Source of the DNA: Pogonophryne albipinna
Taxonomy: Eukaryota > Chordata > Actinopteri > Perciformes > Artedidraconidae
Reading direction: 5' to 3'
DNA length: 64,000 nt
Assembly: GCA_028583405.1 (NCBI GenBank)
Contig: JAPTMU010000110.1
Coordinates: 62,001-126,000, forward strand
The translations under genes were made by a program, and so were the position numbers. Shown here piece by piece: positions 29,828 through 41,572 of the stretch. A model generated the notes under the pieces. It saw only the letters and a list, made by a program, of their open reading frames with translations, had not been told where the DNA came from and did not search any database. Every line of letters starts with the position of its first letter. The stretch's first letter is position 1.

Positions 29828-30534
29828 AGGTCTCCTATCATGCAAAATGCACTTTGTGATGTCTTTTATACATCAACATGTGTCCCCGGTGCGTCGGGGA
29901 ATTCACGCAGCGTCAGAAAATAAAACCCTCTCTCTTTTCCTCCGTACCCAAATCTCTAAAAACGGGGGAACAACGGAGCTGATCCTGATTTGCGTCCGAT
30001 ATGACGTAATATCTGAAATGTGGACTCACGGCCCAATCAGAAACGTTGCTATCAGAAACAATGCCCGACTGTTTTGGACGTAATATGGTCGGTGTTTACA
30101 TTAGCATCGCTAACACTCAGAGCTAACCTGTACTGGAGAGCATGTGTGTGAAGAAGCAGGAAGTAAAAAGGAACTCACCTTGTGGTATAACTGGCAAGAG
30201 AGAAAGCCTTTGAGCTCCAGACTGTTTCAGAGAGAATCCTTGATAATCCATGATATGGCGTTTCATCACGGCAGCATTTAGTTTAGACAGTAGCTGCCGG
30301 ATCCCCCATGAGCTCAGACCCTCCTTCTTTATCATTTAAAAAAAAAAAAAGTTAAGCTTTACACATAAAATCAGCACTTTTGAAACAGGAAGTGAAATAG
30401 AGGGATATGAGGCATGGCTAGAATGGGTGATCTGCTTGGTATTTTGAGCAAAACACGTCATAGACATATTTTTTATATATTTGTATATATCTGAGACCTA
30501 TGCTATTGCCTACAAATAGCATGATAGGTGACCT
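29828..30534 (+). mobile_element. TTAA-flanked DNA transposon, copy 1 (forward)
   Basis: Flanked by TTAA on both sides (29824-29827 and 30535-30538), with inverted ends AGGTCTCCTATCATGC and GCATGATAGGTGACCT. TTAA duplication points to the Kolobok or piggyBac superfamilies; the end sequence does not settle which. No transposase is present. On the minus strand it holds a conserved frame with a splice-donor-like end (separate entry). Copies 2-4 are at 38689, 41573 and 61513. Confidence 0.85.
30123..30335 (-). other. Conserved short reading frame inside TTAA element copy 1
   Basis: The minus-strand frame reads KLNAAVMKRHIMDYQGFS, then LKQSGAQRLSLLPVIPQG, and is followed at the last codons by CAAGGTGAGTTCC, a textbook splice donor. 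The same peptide and donor are seen in the other copies with few changes (61805-62017 minus, and plus strand in copies 2 and 3). The function is unknown to me. It may be an exon of the parent transposon or merely conserved by recent ancestry. Confidence 0.45.
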
Positions 30535-30626
30535 TTAAGGTATGTAAATAGCACACGTTGACATTTCACTCACAGAAACACGTATGAAATGTTGAGTGAA
30601 TGAAACAAGCACACAGGCCGGTTCAG

Positions 30627-30629
<3 letters not shown>

Positions 30630-30679
<50 letters not shown>
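30630..30679. repeat. (GT)n microsatellite
   Basis: 50 bp, uninterrupted. Confidence 0.97.
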
Positions 30680-30680
<1 letters not shown>

Positions 30681-31188
30681 AAACATTACCAAATGAGCGC
30701 CAGACAGACAGATGGACAGCTCTAAAAACAGATTTTAACCGCTGTCCAGCACAGGACGGCTCGTGGTCAGACAGTGACGTGCTCCCAGCAGAAAGTGCTA
30801 TTTTCAAGAAGCTCATTTTGTTTAATGCTTCTGTTTGGTTTTCTAAAGACTCCCTTGTGGGATTTAGGAAGATGATAATTTCTAGATGACACATCTCATG
30901 GCTATATGTGCCTCTGGATGAAAGTGTGGTACTTTTTTAATATATATTTTATGAGTTACAGTCAGTCACTTCCTTCTCTTGGTTCACCTTTTTAAGGACA
31001 TTTTATTCAGCACTTTAAATCCTATATGGTCTCTATACGGGAAGGTTCCCTGCATATTAAAAAGTCGGCGTCTTTGTCCATGTATATTACCTGTCATCTA
31101 AAAAACTCATCAATACTATTATTTTGATTGGCATGTATGGACATATTCTGCATAAAGCATGGTAAAGTCTTTATTGGCATACACTAAC

Positions 31189-31718
31189 CAGGGGGTCCGC
31201 GGGGTCTTAAAAAGTATTAAAAGTTGATAAATCAATTTAGCGAAAATTAAGGCTATTAAAAAGTATTAAACGGAATTTTCCAAGGTATGATATTTTGTAG
31301 CTTGTTTCCAATAAGTATATGAATGGTCCAAAGAGGTTGTATTCTACAGTCTGCCTGAATGTAATCATTGCGTAGGTGTGTAGTGTGATTCTGTGTAGTT
31401 TATTGATGGCATCCCGTTGGATTGGACGTCATCTGAACAGGACATCGCACGCTCACTGCTTGATAGCGCGCGAAGGCCCGTTTACTCCGGTTGCTAAGCA
31501 ACATCGTTATGGGGAAATGCAAGTCTGCGTCCAAATGGTTGGAAGATAAGGAGGAAGGACAATCAATACTGTATATAGTCAATGTGAGGTAAAGTGTGTC
31601 ACCAAGGTAACCGGTTAGAACTCAAAGTGGCGATGAGGTCTTCAAATGTATGGAAAGAGTCTTAAAAAAGGTCTTAAAAGGGATTACATTTGACTTCAGG
31701 ATTCCTGCATATACCCTG
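31189..31718 (+). mobile_element. hAT-like relic, copy 1 of three (direct orientation)
   Basis: Starts CAGGGGGTCCGCGGGGTC and ends GGATTCCTGCATATACCCTG. About 90 percent similar by eye to 44710-45228 and 47594-48120. A plus-strand 27-codon frame, ATG at 31509 (MGKCKSASKWLEDKE...), resembles the first residues of a common teleost hAT protein family that starts MGKCKF..KWL. No target duplication could be recognised, and superfamily placement rests on the CAGG/CCTG ends and this frame. Confidence 0.6.
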
Positions 31719-32401
31719 ACTTACAGAGAAGCAGTCGTTTGCTATTTAATTCTTTGTTCTCAAACACACTGCAACCATGCTCATTAAATATGTATGAAAA
31801 TAGAAAGTCTTGCAAGTAGGAAAATGAAAGTCTCGACTAAAAATAGGGCAGAAGTTAGAGTACGTATACCGTATTTAAATGAATAATATATATTCGTGGT
31901 AAACAGTTGTTTAAAAATGAATGAAGGCTAATGTATTGTTGCAGTGAGAAGCTATAAATACAGAGATATAAACTTGTATAAGGGTACAACTAAATCAAAA
32001 GGGACATTGTGTGAATTTAATTTTAACTATAAGACGTTTTTGATTTGAATTTGTACGAAAAGCTTAAGTGGTTAAATGGTACATTTTTAATTAGTGCATT
32101 TACAGTTAAATAAGAAATAATTTGACAATATTCCCATGAAACCTGGATATGTGGAAGTTTTTCAAAAGTCCTACAAGAAGTCCTGTAAAATAAAAAAGAC
32201 TTCCTGAATTACCACCCTGGAAAAAGCTTTTTGAATGCACATGTTTTGATATTAAGAGCAGGAAATATGATTGAAAAATGTACACCACTAAAATAAAAAT
32301 ACAAGTTTGTTTACCCTTTTATCGTGAGAGCAAAAGATGATCTGCTCTATTATTTAGTTGCAGAGTACAAAGACCATTAACACGTGTTTCATTTCCTGCA
32401 G

Positions 32402-32559
32402 GAGGCACTTTGCGGATATACGCCGACAGTCTGAAGCCCAACATCCCGTATAAGACCATCCTGCTCTCCACCAGAGACACGGCAGACTTCGCTGTGGTGG
32501 AGGCGCTGGAGAAGTACGGCCTGGAGAAGGAGAACCCCAGAGAGTACTGCATCGCCCGG
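32402..32559 (+). CDS. afdn: Afadin exon E: Ras-association domain 2, first part
   Basis: Encodes GTLRIYADSLKPNIPYKTIL through LEKENPREYCIAR. Phase 1 to phase 0, donor GTAATA. RA2 covers about residues 246-348 in mammals and contributes the second Ras/Rap-binding module. In mammals CIAR is followed by VMLPPG..., which is missing here at the junction with exon F. Confidence 0.97.
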
Positions 32560-33037
32560 GTAATAACATTTATCTAGCTATAACTCCTCCACCTTTTACC
32601 TGTTAGAAACCCATCATCCAAACACTCCTCTTCCCACACAGAACATGCCAAAAAAAATCACATTTGTTCCATCTCCGTCCGAGTTAGACTAGTTTTAGGA
32701 GCAGTTGGGTTAAACCCCCCCCCAGCTACAGTTGACACCATTACACAGATGTTGAGTCACATTCGATCGCAACACCTACCTCTTCCTCCACTAAACACAA
32801 CTCCCTATCTCACCAATAAACACCTCCATCGTCCTCCTGAGAGACAGCCAAGGTCATGGTCACATGCACATACACACACGCTCATAAATGCACACACACT
32901 CTTCCCCAGACTGGTAGAAACAGAAGGCTACTTGGCACTAAAACCTTTGGGAGGAATTCAATTGCTTTCAGACTGAGTGCTGTAGCAGCAGATGCTCTAT
33001 GTCTGTGTGTGTGTGGATGTATGTGTGTGTGTCCATC

Positions 33038-33226
<189 letters not shown>

Positions 33227-33340
33227 CGATGACGGTGAACTTGGCTGCCCCCCTCCCTGCAGCCTCTCTCATATCTATCCTCTCAGATGGACTCTGACTG
33301 CAGCCAATCATATGAAATAACTGCTGCTCCTCCAGCCAAT

Positions 33341-33453
<113 letters not shown>

Positions 33454-33910
33454 TGATGATACTGAAGCACAGGGAAGGTCCATTAGTTTAGCGAGCATGA
33501 GAAATAAGGGCTGGTATTGTAGCTCGTGTGTATGTTTACGAGGGATGTAAACAAAAATGTACTTGTTGATGGGATACAGTAAATATACATTATTTATGAA
33601 GCCTAAGAATAATTTTATTAGGAAGTGTAATTCTAAAACAAATGCAATGAGTGTTCTGCCATATAGGACTCATGGCAATAAAATCCAGTATCTATTGCAA
33701 ACTAAAATGTGGTTAATAATGTTTTTATATCAATCAGAACTAAAATGGTTCTTAAAATATCGTGTAATCCCTCATTATCGCTTAAAATGAAAGGTCTTCT
33801 TCTGGTACGTTGTTTCTGTGTGTATCATGAGATACTGTTTGTATATAAGTCACTTCATATAATGATTTAATTTAATTTGTTCTATACTAAGTTTAATATT
33901 TACTTTGCAG

Positions 33911-33995
33911 CAAGACGACAAGTCGGGAAAAGAAGCGATTCTGGAGGATCTGGAGTGTCCTCTGCAGATCTTCAGGGACTGGCCCGCTGACAGAG
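33911..33995 (+). CDS. afdn: Afadin exon F: Ras-association domain 2, middle
   Basis: Encodes QDDKSGKEAILEDLECPLQI and FRDWPADR, phase 0 to phase 1. ECPLQIF.EWP is a hallmark of RA2. The donor is GTAACACAC, whose downstream bases are already part of a 176-bp CA tract. Confidence 0.96.
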
Positions 33996-34485
<490 letters not shown>

Positions 34486-34635
34486 GTGCGCTAGTGTTCC
34501 AGCTGAAGAAGAGACCCCCCGACTACCAGGCGAGGAAGGCGAGGAAAGGGGACGATAAAGGAGTTCTGAGGAGAGACGGGAGCAACAGCTCTCTGCCGCC
34601 CGAAAAACTGCCTTACCTGGTGGAGCTGAGCCCAG
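34486..34635 (+). CDS. afdn: Afadin exon G: end of RA2 and linker
   Basis: Encodes ALVFQLKKRPPDYQARKA, a basic variable stretch, and LPPEKLPYLVELSP. Phase 1 to phase 1, donor GTACAC running into a short CACACAC. The KLPYLVELSPG motif leading to the FHA region is conserved. The variable middle (KGDDKGVLRRDGSNSS) replaces the mammalian lysine/glycine-rich linker. Confidence 0.97.
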
Positions 34636-34794
34636 GTACACACACCGAAACAACACCTTAACGTCTGCTCTCTAGCTCTAGTATCTATTAGTTGTACTTG
34701 TAACACAGGGTTAGCCCAAGGTATGTTTCCACGGTTAGGAATATGCTCGAATTGGAATTTACTCATGGAAAAAAGCTGGATTTTCAATATTTTA

Positions 34795-34965
34795 TTTGTA
34801 TTTATTCATTTATTTAACAGGGACCGTGCACATTAATGAACATTTCTGTAAATGTGCCAGCGTTAGCCAAGAGGCTATTTTTCATCTGTAGTCCCTGGAC
34901 ACATTTTAAAAGTCAACCTAAAACACATTTCATTTTAAACAACCGTGGTGTTTAAACTACACGAA
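34795..34965. repeat. Teleost dispersed repeat (ACAGGGACCGTGCACATTAA)
   Basis: Contains TTTAACAGGGACCGTGCACA, GTAAATGTGCCAGCGTTAGC and CATCTGTAGTCCCTGG. I recognise it as a repeat common in fish genomes, probably a retrotransposon 3' region. Family name not certain. Confidence 0.55.
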
Positions 34966-35113
34966 CATATTATAAACAAAATCGAAGCTAGCTAAACATT
35001 TAAAAATCATGATCACAAAACATACAAACTAAAGTAATATGAACAGCTGTTAAATAAAAGACAATATAATGACATTGATTGTAATAAATAAATTCATCAT
35101 TTCTGGTTTATGC

Positions 35114-35330
35114 ACAGTACCAGTCAAAAGTTTTTTTAATTTATTTTAATTATTTTCTACATTGTAGATTAAAACTGAAAGAACACATATGGAATTATGT
35201 AGTAAATAAAAAAGTGTTAAATAAACCAGAATATGATTTTAAGGTCTTCAAAGTCTTGCCTTGATGCTTTTCACACTCTTTGCTTCTCTCAATGAGCTTC
35301 ATTAGGTACTAAAAAAGTGCCTGAAAATGG
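35114..35330 (-). mobile_element. Tc1/mariner transposon end fragment
   Basis: Begins with CAGTACCAGTCAAAAGTTTT (a Tc1 terminal repeat) and continues TTTCTACATTGTAGATTAAA, ACATATGGAATTATGTAGTA and CTCTCAATGAGCTTCATTAG, which correspond to the 3' end and last transposase codons of a widespread fish Tc1 family read in antisense. Only this end is present. Confidence 0.75.
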
Positions 35331-36573
35331 ACTGAATTGTATTTAAAGCTGTACAAACCCTGGTACCAGTAGCTGTTATTCAGGTATTGGCCAGCAGGCG
35401 GCAGTATAACGGCAGTAATTAACACTCGGGGTTACTCAAAGGTGAGGCTGTCTTCCTTTAATGCAAGTGAACCACATGTGTGATGGCTTCCAGCTGTTCT
35501 GTGGGTTCTGCTCCTACCAGAGGATTTCCTCTCGACATAAAAGTCACAGCAGGAGGTCAGAATCGCTGAGGCAGCAGATCCCAGATAGCTGCATTTACCT
35601 GAGCATTATGGTGTCTCCGCCTGATGTTAAATTCAACTGCTGCTGCGGCTTATGAGGCGTCCAGAACAGATATTATTTCAGTATTTGAAGTCATAAAAAA
35701 GCCCTGTTTCAATGCATTATTTAGCTTTTTAGCATTTCTTAAATTATTCTTGTTTATTGAAGCATCTTTCGAACTAGTCTAGTTTTAGTTACGCCCTTTT
35801 ACCTTCAAGCACTCATCGGCTTACTTTAAATACTTAATTTTGAGAGAAATATCTCAAGATGAATATCAAATTATCTAAGGGAGATGATAGGAATCCAGCA
35901 ATATGCCTTTTTTGCAGATATACAGTTTTAGTTTTAGCTTAACGTAAAGACATATAGTATATCTAATCTAATGCAGAGTAAACAACAAATATCTTCAACC
36001 AATTTTTCCCCAGAACAAGTGTAACAGTATTGACCTTTTTTAAATGTTGACCATGCCAGAACCCCAGAGGTAGAGTTGCGAAACAGATTTAAAAAAGCAC
36101 CTGATGTATCTTGCATTGCTATGTTTCTGTATATTACTGACGTGATGATGTAAGAGCAAAACAAATGACAACAGTGCCGAATATGAATTGTATTCATCCT
36201 GTGAGAAATGGAGGGGAATGACTTTGTACATTAGAAGTAGATTTGACCGGTTGATGTTCTTGGAGTACACAAAGGTAAGTGGGAATGCAGTAAAGAAATC
36301 CCACTATGGAGACATTGTTATGATCCTAAACAAACAGCCACACAGCATTTTGTGAACACCTGACCTGAGTCTTGCTAAGTGCAGCCCTAACCGCTTGTTT
36401 CTTGCTACTGACCCTCTCTCTGTATCTTCCTTTTTGTCTGTCTTTCGCCTCGTGTCATTCATTTTTCTGCCCTGATGGAGACCCCAACTCTTCTCAGCAG
36501 TAGATGTTAATATTGGGGAAACCACAGGGTCTAATCTAAGGGTTGATGGGTCACTTAATTTGGTGGCGCTAAA

Positions 36574-36575
<2 letters not shown>

Positions 36576-36623
<48 letters not shown>
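36576..36623. repeat. (GT)n microsatellite
   Basis: 48 bp, uninterrupted. Confidence 0.97.
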
Positions 36624-36625
<2 letters not shown>

Positions 36626-36845
36626 TTGATAACCAATTTAAATCAGGGCAAGGGATAAGATTAGTGTCTGTAAGGCTTTTAACTATTTAACTGAAGAAAT
36701 AAAATAATATTGGAACAAAATAATAGTTTTAATAAACATAAATAAGTGTGTTTAAGGCCTAATAAATTACACATGATTACATTAATTTAATATCTGGAAC
36801 CCTTCGCTAAAAGCCAAATTGATTGCAACATTGAAAAGCCCAAAG

Positions 36846-37024
36846 TGACCCTAGTGAGGCAGAAGTGTTAAAGTTAATTTGGGTTCATCAGTCTTATATA
36901 GATCTTGTAAGACCTCCAGAAATATTCCGTGTAAGAGTGTGTGTTTGTGAGAGTGTGTGTGTTTGTGAGAGTGTGTGTGTTTGTGAGAGTGTGTGTGTTT
37001 GTGAGAGTGTGTGTGTGAGAGTGT
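36846..37024 (+). repeat. Dispersed repeat plus 18-bp tandem repeat
   Basis: 36846-36935 is the reverse-complement partner of 14196-14298. It is followed by about four copies of an 18-bp unit, GTGTGTGTTTGTGAGAGT. At the other locus the same simple-sequence type (CTCTCACAAACACAC) adjoins the same end, so both parts share ancestry. Confidence 0.85.
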
Positions 37025-37222
37025 TTGTATGCCTCCATGCATTTAATGGGTTAACAAGGTAATGCTGCATTTTTCCTCCTTGCTGCATTTTCACCCTCTG
37101 CTATGTCTGCTTTCTTTCCCTCCTCTTTATGGCATTTTGTGTTGGCGTGTGTGTGTGTGTGTGTGTTTGGGGCCTTGTGCATGTGTCCTTCCTCCTCTGC
37201 ACCTGCCTGCCTGTTTGCCCAG

Positions 37223-37267
37223 GGCGAGGGAATCACTATGCCTACTACGCCTATCGGCACCACGAAG
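37223..37267 (+). CDS. afdn: Afadin exon H: small exon before the FHA domain
   Basis: A 45-nt exon encoding RGNHYAYYAYRHHE, phase 1 to phase 1, so its skipping would keep the frame. It matches mammalian GRRNHFAYYNYHTYE. Acceptor GTTTGCCCAG, donor GTAAAA. Confidence 0.95.
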
Positions 37268-38310
37268 GTAAAACGATCCACCACTCTTCCTCTGTGTCTG
37301 TTGCAGTGGCTGATGGGATTTTTGGGAGGGGGTGCAGTGACCCTGCCCTGACCCCCCCCCCCCCATCCATCCTTTATGATCGAACACACCCCCCCTCCCT
37401 TCGCTTAATGTGGTGTCTGTGTTGTATTTGTAGTCCTTTAGGTGCAACTTTAGCATATTTAGATTTCAGTTCCATTTTTGTTTTAAGGCACAATGAGAGG
37501 GTTTTTCGGTTATGGTTTTGAAACAAAACGTTTTGGCCCCGCATCGCAGGCTGAATTATTCTAATGTTGATCACCAGTGGGTAAAGGCCAATCCTACATC
37601 CACTCTTGTCTTCAAACTAGTCTTTAAGGCGCTGTGTCCGCCATTTTTGCAGCTTCCTCTTGGATGTGTGCTCACGACGTGATCGCTACGTTATTTTTAG
37701 AGTTTTTATAGATTCCTAGAAAAGTACATTTGAAAGAAAGTTGGTTATTAAAAAAAAAAAAATCCTACTATTGTGCCTTTTTAAAATGTGTTTATTTGTA
37801 TTGCCAGTTCTAGTGAAATCCATCATTCAGTCCTTCCTCTATTCTATAAAGGATTGTTATTGATGTGTAAAAGGCCAAGCTGACCTGGTAGTCTTTTCTT
37901 ATTCTTTTTCTGTATTATTTTTAGAAGGTGGTTTTGAGGTTTTTCTGATACTCATTCATTTTTCCATATTTTACCCCCAGAGCAGCCACTTTTCCCCCTT
38001 TTCCTTCAGTGAACTAATATGCTGCTTTGCTTTCACTAAACTCCTGATTACTAATAATGAATAATTCCTCTGCAGCCCCACCAGCTGCCCACACCTTTTT
38101 AAACCACATCAGTAGATTATATAAGAATATATTCCAATCTACGTTGACTGTTTCCTGTTGACTTGATGAATGGATTTTGTGCTGTCACTGAGTCGAGGTC
38201 AATGAGTGTGTGATCCTGTTACAGTATGGTACAGTACTTCTTGTGATGTGAGGACGATGTGCCCTGTGCTAAATGTGTGTGTTTGTGTGTGTGTGTGTGT
38301 GTGTGTATAG
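37268..38310 (+). other. Intron H
   Basis: No mobile element recognised. It has a C-run at 37351-37364 and ends in a TG-repeat acceptor (GTGTGTGTGTGTATAG, about 38279-38310) with no ordinary polypyrimidine tract. Confidence 0.85.
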
Positions 38311-38405
38311 ACGGGTCTGATTCGCGAGACAAACCAAAGCTGTACCGGCTCCAGCACAGCATCACGGAGGTCGGCTCCGACTGCACAGCCGACGGAGCCA
38401 TCCAG
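38311..38405 (+). CDS. afdn: Afadin exon I: start of the FHA domain
   Basis: Encodes DGSDSRDKPKLYRLQHSITE and VGSDCTADGAIQ, phase 1 to phase 0, donor GTAAAT. It begins the FHA fold (about residues 426-492 in mammals). The afadin FHA is atypical, with EVGSD where classical FHA domains have a GR motif. Confidence 0.97.
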
Positions 38406-38480
38406 GTAAATACATTAAAAAGAAAACACACCGTTATGTTTGAGGCAATACACACTGTATACTGACTTCCAGGTCATAGG

Positions 38481-39496
38481 CAGTGGTGAAAAGTAACTAA
38501 ATACATTCACACAAGTATTTTATTATTTACAATTTGGAGGTACTTTTAAATTGATGTACACATTAATGGATCAGTAATTTAAATTCTTTGATAAATATCA
38601 TATTGTTACGAATAATTGCCATTCTACATAGGTACTTCTTGGTGCTTTAGGTATTTCTTAATGCCCATACTTTTGATATTTTATTCAAAGGTCACCTATC
38701 ATGCTATTTTTAGGCAATAGAATAGGTCTCAGATATATACAAATATATAAAAAACATGTCTATGAAGTGTTTTGCTCAAAATACAGATCACCCATTCTAG
38801 CCATGCCTCATATCCCTCTATTTCACTTCCTGTTTCAAAAGTGCTGATTTGGGGTATAAAGCTTTAAAAAGATACAAAATTGATAACAATAAAAACGGAG
38901 GGGTCTGAGATCATGAGGGATCCGGCAGCTACTGTCTAAACTAAATACTGCCGTGATGAAACGCCATATCATGGATTATCAAGGATTCTCTCTGAAACAG
39001 TCTGGAGCTCAAAGGCTTTCTCTCTTGCCGGTTATACCACAAGGTGAGTTCCTTTTTACTTCCTGCTTCTTCACACACATGCTCTCCAGTACAGGTTAGC
39101 TCTGAGTGTTAGCGATGCTAATGTAAACACCGACCATATTACGTCCAAAACAGTCGGGCATTGTTTCTGATAGCAACGTTTCTGATTGGGCCGTGGGTCC
39201 ACATTTCAGATATTACGTCATATCGCACGCAAATCTGGATCAGCTCCGTTGTTCCCCCGTTTTTAGAGATTTGGGTACGGAGGAAAAGAGAGAGGGTTTT
39301 AATTTCTGACGCTGCGTGAGTTCCCCGACGCACCGGGGACACATGTTGATGTATAAAAGACATCACAAAGTGCATTTTGCATGATAGGTCTCCTTTAAGC
39401 AATATTTTGAATGCCACACATCTACTTCTAACGGAGTACACTGTGGTATTACTACTTTTTCTAAAGTAAAATATCTAAGTACTTGTTCCACCATAG
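38481..39496. mobile_element. hAT element (CAGTGGTG...CACCATAG) interrupted by a TTAA element
   Basis: The left end CAGTGGTGAAAAGTAACTAA and the right end TAAGTACTTGTTCCACCATAG are the two ends of a very common teleost hAT MITE. The flanks GTCATAGG and GTCAGAGC agree at 6 of 8 bases. Its centre is split by the TTAA element at 38689-39394. Confidence 0.75.
38689..39394 (-). mobile_element. TTAA-flanked DNA transposon, copy 2 (reverse)
   Basis: Begins AGGTCACCTATCATGC and ends GCATGATAGGTCTCCT. TTAA is intact on the right (39395-39398) and altered on the left (TCAA). Nearly the same length and sequence as copy 1 but inverted. The conserved KRHIMDYQGFSLKQSG frame is on the plus strand here. Confidence 0.85.
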
Positions 39497-39803
39497 GTCA
39501 GAGCTACCTTCTGCATTTTAATCTTTTTATCCTTAATCTTTTTTAAGTATTACTGCTGGTTTTTAATGGGGAAAGCACATTTTCCTGCCCATTTTTTTTT
39601 TACATTGTAATGCTTTTTAAAATATGTGTATATTTGCAAATAAACTAAACAATCACGTATGTTTATAGGGTCAAAACAAAAAAGCAAGGATATGCAAACT
39701 AATGTAATAGCAACAATACAATGTAACCGTCCCTGTTGTTTTTACAAATCAAGACATATCCTGACATAGGACTTTCCCATTCAAATTACAAATAATAATA
39801 TGG

Positions 39804-40260
39804 TAATTAAAAACCTGGAAAAGTCATGGAAATTCAAAATGCAAATTCCAGGCCCTGGAAAATATTTTTCCCAAAGTTTTGGAAAAGTCATGGAAATGTA
39901 ACTAAAGTTGCATCAAATATAATTTATATTTTATCTAATCGCCAAAATAGTAATACTATAATGATAATACATACTGTATCGTATAGTAATGAAACATAAC
40001 ATGGCATTTAACTGACGAGGTGTTTTGCTGGTGAGAGATTTGAGTTGCTTTAGCGTGTAGAAGCTAGTAAGCCAACTATTGGATTTGTTTTACTGTAGAT
40101 AGGACCAACATGTTTCAGACCTTATTTTCCTGTTCCATGTTAAAATAAACCATTTTCAGTGGTACCGCTGAGAAAGAGTACTTTTTTTGGTCATGGAAAA
40201 TTAGTTAAAGGTCCTGGAGAAGTCATTGAAAATCATTGGTGAAGAAGTGTATGAACCCTG
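39804..40260 (+). mobile_element. hAT-like element, left-truncated copy
   Basis: Collinear with 47084-47544: shared CATGGAAATGTAACTAAAGT, TTTATCTAATCGCC and the right terminus GTGTATGAACCCTG. The left CAGGGTTC end is missing or mutated. Confidence 0.75.
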
Positions 40261-40265
40261 AAAAA

Positions 40266-40700
40266 CAGAATATGAAATAAAATAAAGTAAAAATAGTTAC
40301 AAGTTAAAATAAGGAAAATAAATAAGATAATTATAAAAAATAAATGAATAATAATCAAGTAAATACAAATAAATAAAAGCATTGTACACAAGGAGTGACA
40401 TCTTTAGCAGAGCAGTACCGGTTACACGGTTACACAGGGACATTTTCCATAATGTTCTTTTTAAACTCAATTAAGTTAAAACAACCCTTTTCAACTAGCT
40501 AGGCATCCAGGTATCTTTTAACACCGTTACACATTTTTTGATAAAGGAGTCCATTCTCATTTGTAGACTTGCCGTCATCTTTTCCATTGTGTAGACCTGT
40601 TTCAGTCTGTGCCTCCACTGAATAATTGTCGGAGGTTTTACGCTTTTCCCGTTCACAGTTATCGCCTTCTTGGCAATTAATAGTAGTATCTGTAATATGT
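40266..40700 (-). mobile_element. LINE-1-type retrotransposon 3' end with ORF2 C terminus
   Basis: The minus strand from about 40694 to a stop at 40495 reads LLLIAKKAITVNGKSVKPPT, IIQWRHRLKQVYTMEKMTAS and LQMRMDSFIKKCVTVLKDTW, the pattern of the LINE-1/Tx1 ORF2 C terminus (W..P.T...W......Y..E). An AT-rich 3' UTR follows to about 40266. This is a truncated copy lacking the endonuclease and reverse-transcriptase domains. Confidence 0.75.
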
Positions 40701-40736
40701 ATAACCGTCCCTGTTGTTGTTGTTGTTTGTGTTTAG

Positions 40737-40987
40737 CTGCTGGGCCCGGGCATCCTCCCTCACCACTGCAACCTGATGCACAGCGAGGGCATGGTGACGG
40801 TGACGCCGCACGGCCCCGACGCCGACACCTTCGTGGACGGGCAGCGAGTCACGGAGACCACCGTGCTGCGTTCAGGGTCCACCCTCCAGTTCGGCTCTGC
40901 GCACATCTTTAAGTTCGTGGACCCCATGTTCGACCAGGGAGCGAAGAGAGAACCGGCCGCCATGATGAGGGGGAGACACAAGTCTGG
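40737..40987 (+). CDS. afdn: Afadin exon J: FHA domain core
   Basis: Encodes LLGPGILPHHCNLMHSEGMV, TVTPHGPDADTFVDGQRVTE, TTVLRSGSTLQFGSAHIFKF and VDPMFDQGAKREPAAMMRGR, then HKSG. Phase 0 to phase 2, donor GTGAGG. GPGI.PHHC.L and the G..QFG..H.FKFVDP ending match vertebrate afadin. The segment after FKFVDP is divergent and shorter than in mammals. Confidence 0.97.
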
Positions 40988-41017
40988 GTGAGGAGAAGGA
41001 GAAGTCTGTTTTTATTT

Positions 41018-41215
41018 AAGAATCAGAAACGGGTTTATTACCAGGTAGCTTGACACGTACGAGGAATTTGACTTGGTGTCGTGGTGCATACATACAAGTA
41101 AAACAAAAACGTAAAGACACTTGTAACATAAATAAAACAAATCAGTATTTACATTGAAATATAATGGAATAAAATGTAAAATATGTGCAGTAAAAAAAAA
41201 CAGATATTATCAACA
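41018..41215 (-). mobile_element. Fish LINE 3' tail fragment
   Basis: AATCAGAAACGGGTTTATTA, then GACACGTACGAGGAATTTGA and an AT-rich body. It begins 30 bp after the exon J donor. Confidence 0.55.
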
Positions 41216-41572
41216 TTTGTATTATTTTAGTGACATTGTTTTTTAAGACAACCTTAAATAGTGAAAAACCTACAAATCAAATATTTGTACTACACTTTTC
41301 ATACACAGAAGGAAACATTAAATACTTCATAAACCACAAGTTATACAAATAAACTATAGTAGCACTAACCGTGCACATCTACTAAACAGAGAAACACATA
41401 GCTTGTTCTTAAATAACACTTAATACCAACAGGATAATTAAGATAGGAATAAATACAAATCATTCAAAAGCCAAATTAATAAGGTGGTTTTTTGAGCTGG
41501 ACCTTAAATGTTAAAGTTTTAAAAAGTATTTAATAAATAATAATAATTTCAATTCCCGAGGTATGAATTTAA

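Larger units (their letters stand above)
28060..32401 (+). other. Intron D, rich in transposons
   Basis: Holds a hAT-like composite (28210-28975), a small hAT (29211-29559), a TTAA element (29828-30534), a GT tract (30630-30679) and a hAT relic (31189-31718). The parts 30681-31188 and 31719-32401 hold nothing recognised. Acceptor CATTTCCTGCAG. Confidence 0.85.
34636..37222 (+). other. Intron G
   Basis: Contains a dispersed repeat (34795-34960), a Tc1-like fragment (35114-35330), a GT tract (36576-36623) and an 18-bp tandem repeat (36935-37024). About 35331-36575 holds nothing else recognised. Acceptor CTGTTTGCCCAG. Confidence 0.85.
38406..40736 (+). other. Intron I, almost entirely transposon-derived
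   Basis: Contains a hAT element interrupted by TTAA copy 2, another hAT copy and a LINE-1 end that stops about 40 bp before the exon J acceptor (TGTTGTTTGTGTTTAG). Confidence 0.9.
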
